A DNA stretch of 10,796 bases from Bacillota bacterium (GTDB lineage: Bacteria > Bacillota > Clostridia > Lutisporales > Lutisporaceae), in NCBI GenBank assembly GCA_023405875.1, contig JAEXXN010000343.1, forward strand, positions 1-10,796. The letters run 5' to 3'. Each line of letters starts with the position of its first letter. Positions within the stretch are counted from its first letter, which is position 1. The position numbers and the translations under genes were made by a program. Positions 6,778-10,796 of the stretch are shown here, one piece after another. The notes under the pieces are model-generated. The model was not told the DNA's origin. It worked only from the letters and a program-made list of their open reading frames with translations, and ran no database searches.

Positions 6778-7785
6778 TTACCCAACAAAGTGTCCGTACA
6801 GTTTCTGCGTTGTTTCGATTAACTTTTCGGACGGCAGGAGGATGCTTACGCTGCCTCCTGTGAAGGTCGCTTCGCCGACGGCAGTCCCCTGTGCGAAAAA
6901 GCTGTCAAGCTGCTTTTTAGCCTCATCCAGCCTATTCCGGTCAAAAACCAGGAACAGCCTGCCCATCGATTCTTTCGCGCAGGCGGCCTGCACGCTCTTC
7001 TCCAGCGCCATACCGATAAGCATATGATCGGCCCGCGTACTTTCGTCGGATATCAGGGTACCCGTATGATCCGAAAAGGTGGAGCGCACCCGCACCGGTA
7101 CCTTAAACCGCTGCGCCGTCTTTACCGCTCTGGGGTGTATGACCTTGGCTCCGTTGTCGGCCAGCGCGTACATATCCTCATAGGAGATGGCTTCCATAAG
7201 AGGCGCCGTTGCAACAATACGCGGATCCACCTTGGCGACCCCCAGGACATCGGTAAAGATATCCACCATGTCGGCCCCAAGATACGCGCCTATAGCTACC
7301 CCGGCCGTATCGCTGCCGCCCCGCCCAAGGGTAGTGATCCGGCCGTCTTCGGTGGCTCCCTGGAACCCCGCGATCACCACAACCTTCCCGGCCTCCAGGT
7401 ATCTGCGGATGGCCGAAGTATCAATACCGAGTATTTCGCTGTTTGTAAAATTGTCGTCGGTTAAGATCCCTGCCTGGAAACCCGTCATGGGGACGGAGGC
7501 TATGCCGTTACTCTCAAGGAGATGAGAAATTAACGAGCAGGATATGATCTCCCCGCAGCTCATAAGTAAATCTTTTTTCATGGGATCGATGTTGGGATCG
7601 ATCTGCTCCAAAAGGCTGATCAGCGTATCGGTCGCGTAAGGATCCCCCGCTCTGCCCATGGCCGATACCACCACAACCACTTGATTGTTCTCGGCAAGGC
7701 ATTTTTTTACCTGCCCAAGGAGGGCTTCCCGCGCTTGCGGAGTGGCCACAGATGTGCCCCCAAATTTTTGAAGGATAAGCGCCAT
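6778..7785 (-). CDS. Aspartate kinase, short form with reduced regulatory region
   Basis: Phosphorylates L-aspartate to aspartyl-4-phosphate, the first step of the aspartate pathway. The amino acid kinase domain fills about 1-250, with KFGGTSV (7-13), CGEIIS (77-82), AGFQGAT (139-145), TLGRGGSDT (152-160) and IHPRAVKTAQ (216-225). The usual YTDVDGVYTADPR is here FTDVLGVAKVDPR (177-189). Only about 80 residues follow, enough for one ACT domain, while typical enzymes of 400-450 residues carry two. It ends cleanly at TAA, so this looks like a natural short form. The ribosome site AGGAGG overlaps the asd stop codon region, and the genes are 12 bases apart. The weakened ACT region could alter feedback control by lysine or threonine; this is inference. 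Confidence 0.9.
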   Translation of the reverse strand: MALILQKFGGTSVATPQAREALLGQVKKCLAENNQVVVVVSAMGRAGDPYATDTLISLLEQIDPNIDPMKKDLLMSCGEIISCSLISHLLESNGIASVPMTGFQAGILTDDNFTNSEILGIDTSAIRRYLEAGKVVVIAGFQGATEDGRITTLGRGGSDTAGVAIGAYLGADMVDIFTDVLGVAKVDPRIVATAPLMEAISYEDMYALADNGAKVIHPRAVKTAQRFKVPVRVRSTFSDHTGTLISDESTRADHMLIGMALEKSVQAACAKESMGRLFLVFDRNRLDEAKKQLDSFFAQGTAVGEATFTGGSVSILLPSEKLIETTQKLYGHFVG

Positions 7786-7797
7786 TTGGTTAACCTC

Positions 7798-8808
7798 CTA
7801 TATCAAGCTCCTCTTGATCATGGTCTCGGCAATCTGTACTGCATTCAGTGCAGCACCTTTCCTGAGATTATCAGCAACTACCCACATATTCAGTCCATTC
7901 TCAACAGAGAAATCTTTTCTTATTCTTCCCACATATACGTCATCTTTTCCTACTGCATTGATTGCCATGGGATATGTGCAGGTCGCCGGATCATCCTCGA
8001 CCTTTACCCCCGGGGCGGATTTCAGCAGCTCTATTACCTCTGAAACATCAATTTCTTTTTCTGTCTCAACATTGACTGACTCCGAGTGGCTGCGGAATAC
8101 GGGTATACGTACAGTTGTAGCTGAAACCTTTATATTCTCATCAAGCATTTTCTTGGTTTCATTGACCATTTTCATTTCTTCCTTAGTATAGTCATTATCC
8201 GTGAAGACATCAATATGAGGAAGAGCATTAAAGCATATCTGATGGGGATAAACACTGCTTTCCAGCTTGTTGCCTGCAGCGTAATCCCTTGCCTGACGGT
8301 CAAGCTCATCCATAGCCTTCTGTCCGGTTCCCGACACAGCCTGGTATGTAGACACCACTATCCTTTTGATGCCGTACCTGCCATGGATAGGCTTCAGGGC
8401 AACAAGCATCTGTATGGTAGAACAATTTGGATTTGCAATTATGCCCTTATGCCAGTCCAAGTCCTCCGGGTTGACCTCGGGGATCACCAGCGGGACTGCA
8501 GGATCCATCCTCCAAGCACTGCTGTTGTCTATTACCACTGCCTTTTCTGCCGCTGCTATTGGCGCCAGCACAAGGCTGGCATCTCCGCCTGCCGAGAACA
8601 ATGCTATATCGACATCCTCAAAAGCTCCCTTTTCAGCTGTTTCCACCAAAACCGGCTCTCCCTTGAAAATCACTTCTTTCCCCTTATTTGAAGGTATATC
8701 CATGGGTATAAGCCTGTTTACCGGAAAATTCCTTTGCTCAAGAGTTTTGATCATCTCTTGGCCTACAGCGCCCAAAGCGCCGACCACTGCAACATTATAT
8801 TTCTTCAT
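7798..8808 (-). CDS. asd: Aspartate-semialdehyde dehydrogenase
   Basis: Reduces aspartyl-4-phosphate to L-aspartate 4-semialdehyde with NADPH. The 336-residue protein opens with the Rossmann motif VAVVGALGAVGQEM (6-19), has the active-site Cys129 in NPNCSTIQ, the TYQAVSGTG motif (154-162), and the catalytic His241 in RIPVFRSHSESV. ATG at 8808 is chosen because the family starts with MKKYNVAVVGA; the longer frame up to 8865 would overlap the upstream gene. The ribosome site is modest (AAGGGGTAG). It begins 13 bases after the ThDP enzyme's stop. Base composition is far more AT-rich than in the kinase that follows: a 60-base sample at 7861-7920 has 23 G/C, against 41 at 7321-7380. Confidence 0.95.
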   Translation of the reverse strand: MKKYNVAVVGALGAVGQEMIKTLEQRNFPVNRLIPMDIPSNKGKEVIFKGEPVLVETAEKGAFEDVDIALFSAGGDASLVLAPIAAAEKAVVIDNSSAWRMDPAVPLVIPEVNPEDLDWHKGIIANPNCSTIQMLVALKPIHGRYGIKRIVVSTYQAVSGTGQKAMDELDRQARDYAAGNKLESSVYPHQICFNALPHIDVFTDNDYTKEEMKMVNETKKMLDENIKVSATTVRIPVFRSHSESVNVETEKEIDVSEVIELLKSAPGVKVEDDPATCTYPMAINAVGKDDVYVGRIRKDFSVENGLNMWVVADNLRKGAALNAVQIAETMIKRSLI

Positions 8809-8821
8809 GCCACTACCCCTT

Positions 8822-10432
8822 CTATTTATAATTTCTTGTGATAAAATCACTGTAGACAGAACCATCGATTTGCACTTCTATGATGACTGGCCCGGCTGTT
8901 CCGAAAGCCTTCTGCAATGCGTCTTCCATTTCTGACTCGTCCCTGGCGGCAAATACCGGGACTCCCAAGAATTTTCCGGCTTCGAAGTACTCACCTTCCT
9001 GCACCTGTGTGGCATAATAATCCAGTTGTTTCCAGCCCTGTTTAATCTTGATCAGACTGTAGTCCTTGTCAACAAATACTACTATTACTACATTTATTCC
9101 AAGTCTTCTTGCTACCATCAACTCGCCGCAGTTCATCAGGAACCCTCCGTCGCCTGTGACACATGCAACTGTCCTGTTGGGCTGGCATAGCTTTGCACCT
9201 ATTGCTGATGGTATCCCAAAGCCCATGGTAGACCACCCGTTTGTCATTATAAGGCTTCCGGCGCTGTCCATACTCCAAAGCTGTCCCAATAGATGCAGGT
9301 GAGCACCTACATCGCTTGTCAGAACCCCATCTCCAGGCATGACCTTACGCAGGGTCTTAACTGCGTCGGAGGCATTAAAGGTTCCTGTACGTGGTGCCAA
9401 TGCTTCGAACATTTTCGCTTTGTTTGACCCCACTTCACACATATCCCAGTCATACTCGGGAAGGTTCAGGGATATCAGGTAGGATATCGAATAATCAAGG
9501 CGTCCTGTTACTTCAACGGCAACATTATATTCTGAAGTGATATCAACAGGTGTTGTATCGATATGGATAAGCGGAACCTTTGGCATCCATGCTTCATAAT
9601 TGAATTCGATAGAATCATAACCAATGCCTACCACAAGGTCCGCTTCCCTGTATACCGCAGCTATATAATCACTTTTGGCATGAAACAATACGCCTGCATA
9701 ACACGGGTGGTTTTCAGAAATTATACCCTTTGCCATAGGGGTGACGACCACTGGTATATTGTTCTTATTTATAAGCTTCCTTACCGAATGGTGAAGTCCA
9801 TGCCTGGCCGCTGTCAGGCCAAGAGCTATTATTGGTTTCTTTGCCTTAAGGAGCATATCTCTGACTTCATCAAGCAGCTCCTGCTCCGGAAATGGTATTA
9901 GCTCCCTCTCCTCAGTATCTATCTTTACTGGGTCCACATCATAATCGCTTATGTCTGCAGGCAACCCGACATGTACAGGTCCCGGAACCTCAGATACTGC
10001 TACGCTGTATGCTTTTGCAACAGTTTCCCGGAAGTTTTCCTTTGACAGTCGTGTCGTCCATTTTGTTATAGGCTTGTAAAGTGCCTGATGATCTATGTTC
10101 ATCTGTACCCTTCTGCCGATATCCCTGTCACAAACCTCGGTTGTCAAGGCTATCAGCGGTGATCTGTCCAGCAAGGCACCACCAACTCCGGTTGACAAAT
10201 TTGTTGCCCCGGGCCCAAAGGTTGCATGACAAACACCCGGTATACCGGTAAGTCTTCCGAATACATCCGCCATCATACCTGCGCTCTGTTCATTGGCAAC
10301 TGTAACAAATTCCATTCCCTGCTTCCTCATAGCCTCCATATATGGTATGGAAGGACCACCCGGAATTCCGAATACATACCTTACTCCCGCAGCATAAAGT
10401 GACTTTACCAATTCGTCCGCTAACTTCCCCAT
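8822..10432 (-). CDS. ThDP-dependent enzyme, acetolactate synthase-like
   Basis: A 536-residue three-domain thiamine diphosphate enzyme. The N-terminal PYR domain has FGIPGGPSIP (21-30) and the catalytic Glu48 in VANEQSAGMMAD. A central domain lies around 190-330. The C-terminal PP domain has GDGGF (427-431) and VFVDKDYSLI (452-461). The metal-binding pair Asp428 and Asp455 are 27 residues apart; Asp at the second position, where anabolic enzymes have Asn, is seen in catabolic acetolactate synthases. Related enzymes join or decarboxylate 2-oxoacids, so acetolactate synthase, another carboligase or a 2-oxoacid decarboxylase are all possible. ATG at 10432 follows AAAGGA at about 9 bases. It is the first full gene of the operon, and its asd neighbour suggests a substrate other than the branched-chain precursors. 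Confidence 0.85.
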   Translation of the reverse strand: MGKLADELVKSLYAAGVRYVFGIPGGPSIPYMEAMRKQGMEFVTVANEQSAGMMADVFGRLTGIPGVCHATFGPGATNLSTGVGGALLDRSPLIALTTEVCDRDIGRRVQMNIDHQALYKPITKWTTRLSKENFRETVAKAYSVAVSEVPGPVHVGLPADISDYDVDPVKIDTEERELIPFPEQELLDEVRDMLLKAKKPIIALGLTAARHGLHHSVRKLINKNNIPVVVTPMAKGIISENHPCYAGVLFHAKSDYIAAVYREADLVVGIGYDSIEFNYEAWMPKVPLIHIDTTPVDITSEYNVAVEVTGRLDYSISYLISLNLPEYDWDMCEVGSNKAKMFEALAPRTGTFNASDAVKTLRKVMPGDGVLTSDVGAHLHLLGQLWSMDSAGSLIMTNGWSTMGFGIPSAIGAKLCQPNRTVACVTGDGGFLMNCGELMVARRLGINVVIVVFVDKDYSLIKIKQGWKQLDYYATQVQEGEYFEAGKFLGVPVFAARDESEMEDALQKAFGTAGPVIIEVQIDGSVYSDFITRNYK

Positions 10433-10592
10433 ACTTTAGTTTCCTTTCTCCAAGCAAATTCTTAGCTTCACCCAATTCCCCACAAGCAATAAAAACTCTT
10501 TCATATATGGTGGGTATGGTTTACACCTCCATATTCTCTTATAATGCAAATAATATGCCAAGCTTTTCTGACCCTATGATGACCTCATATGA
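10433..10592 (-). other. Rest of the untranslated leader of the ThDP-asd operon
   Basis: Between the predicted promoter and the start at 10432 lies a leader of about 290 bases, of which this is the second part. It has an orphan GGAGGTG ribosome-like site (10525-10531) with no start codon at a proper distance. The site lies within a weak hairpin, ATATGG/CCATAT (10505-10510/10529-10534). I looked for a lysine riboswitch, a T-box and an attenuator and saw none. Confidence 0.3.
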
Positions 10593-10706
10593 TCATATTA
10601 AATTGCCTATGTATCCTTCACAAAACCATCTGATATCAAGACCTTCCACTATTGCACCGTTTTGGGGTGAAATTGAGAAAGCTGCTGTATGCTTTTTTAC
10701 AACCAT
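10593..10706 (-). CDS. Possible 37-residue leader ORF
   Basis: A small frame starting MVVKKHTAAFSISPQNGAIV begins about 20 bases after the predicted transcription start, with GAGAAAGGA just upstream of its ATG at 10706. It ends at TGA (10593-10595). I recognise no family, and it has no run of one amino acid as an attenuator peptide would. It may be a real small protein, a relic, or chance. Confidence 0.25.
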   Translation of the reverse strand: MVVKKHTAAFSISPQNGAIVEGLDIRWFCEGYIGNLI

Positions 10707-10749
10707 AATCCTTTCTCAAATGTGAGAATAAATTATCAGTTTTTTCTCA
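10674..10749. promoter_or_regulatory. Phased TTCTCA/TGAGAA half-sites, putative operator
   Basis: TGAGAA at 10674-10679 and 10723-10728 alternates with TTCTCA at 10713-10718 and 10744-10749. Start-to-start distances are 39, 10 and 21 bases, close to whole turns of the helix. The pair at 10713-10728 is a dyad with a 4-base gap near the predicted transcription start. The site at 10744 lies between the -35 and -10 boxes. A separate 9-base inverted repeat joins 10673-10681 and 10711-10719. Confidence 0.45.
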
Positions 10750-10760
10750 ATACTTGATAA
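10732..10760 (-). promoter_or_regulatory. Sigma-A-like promoter of the ThDP-asd-kinase operon
   Basis: On the minus strand, TTATCA (10755-10760) is followed after 17 bases by GATAAT (10732-10737), each with at most two differences from consensus. Transcription would begin near 10725. Confidence 0.45.
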
Positions 10761-10796
10761 AGGATATTAATAATGTGTGTCGAATAGATGTTTTAT

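Noticed and set aside
8809..8865. Longer N-terminus for asd
   Set aside because: It would overlap the end of the ThDP gene, and the family's conserved start is at 8808 with a ribosome site before it.
10436..10504. 22-residue Leu-rich frame just before the ThDP gene, as an attenuation leader peptide
   Set aside because: The nearest ribosome site is about 19 bases away and no terminator/antiterminator pair follows.
10342..10725. 127-codon open frame on the plus strand
   Set aside because: It runs antisense to the ThDP enzyme start and its promoter region, lacks a ribosome site and shows no recognisable domain.
10433..10725. Lysine riboswitch or T-box upstream of the aspartate-pathway operon
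   Set aside because: I looked for the conserved lysine-box core and the T-box AGGGTGG-type sequence and found neither.

Overview
The window looks like chromosomal DNA of a low-to-mid GC Firmicute, most likely a Clostridia-type organism. I base this on strong AGGAGG-type ribosome binding sites before most genes, AT-rich spacers, and a small XRE regulator overlapping a small membrane protein gene. No RNA gene, CRISPR array or intact transposase was seen.

Left part (1-1660). A NimA-like flavin-binding split-barrel protein (minus strand) diverges from a two-gene unit on the plus strand, an XRE-family repressor and a three-helix membrane protein overlapping by 8 bases. Between them are two opposed sigma-A-like promoters and a nested palindrome that is the likely XRE operator. 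A strong hairpin (1580-1620) closes this part.

Scarred part (1660-4316). Here a tripartite tricarboxylate transporter operon (tctC, tctB, tctA, minus strand) is interrupted. tctB-tctA are flanked by two copies of a 37-base perfect direct repeat. One copy supplies the last codon and stop of tctA and abuts a broken isocitrate/isopropylmalate dehydrogenase-like fragment. The other is the end of a structured element of about 150 bases lying in the enlarged tctC-tctB gap, next to the 3' stub of an unidentified gene. Insertion and deletion by a small mobile element probably reshaped this operon.

Right part (4316-10796). On the minus strand, in transcription order: a ThDP-dependent acetolactate-synthase-like enzyme, aspartate-semialdehyde dehydrogenase, a short aspartate kinase, an aspartate-type class I aminotransferase, and the lipoprotein TctC. 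The first three are separated by only 12-13 bases. The set starts from a predicted promoter at 10732-10760 that is overlapped by helically phased TTCTCA/TGAGAA half-sites.

Taken together, an acidic substrate imported by TctCBA, aspartate/oxaloacetate exchange by the aminotransferase, conversion of aspartate to its semialdehyde, and a ThDP carboligase or decarboxylase suggest a dedicated aspartate-derived pathway, not ordinary lysine/threonine synthesis. The product cannot be told from sequence alone. Base composition changes sharply at the asd/aspartate kinase border, so the operon itself looks assembled from parts.
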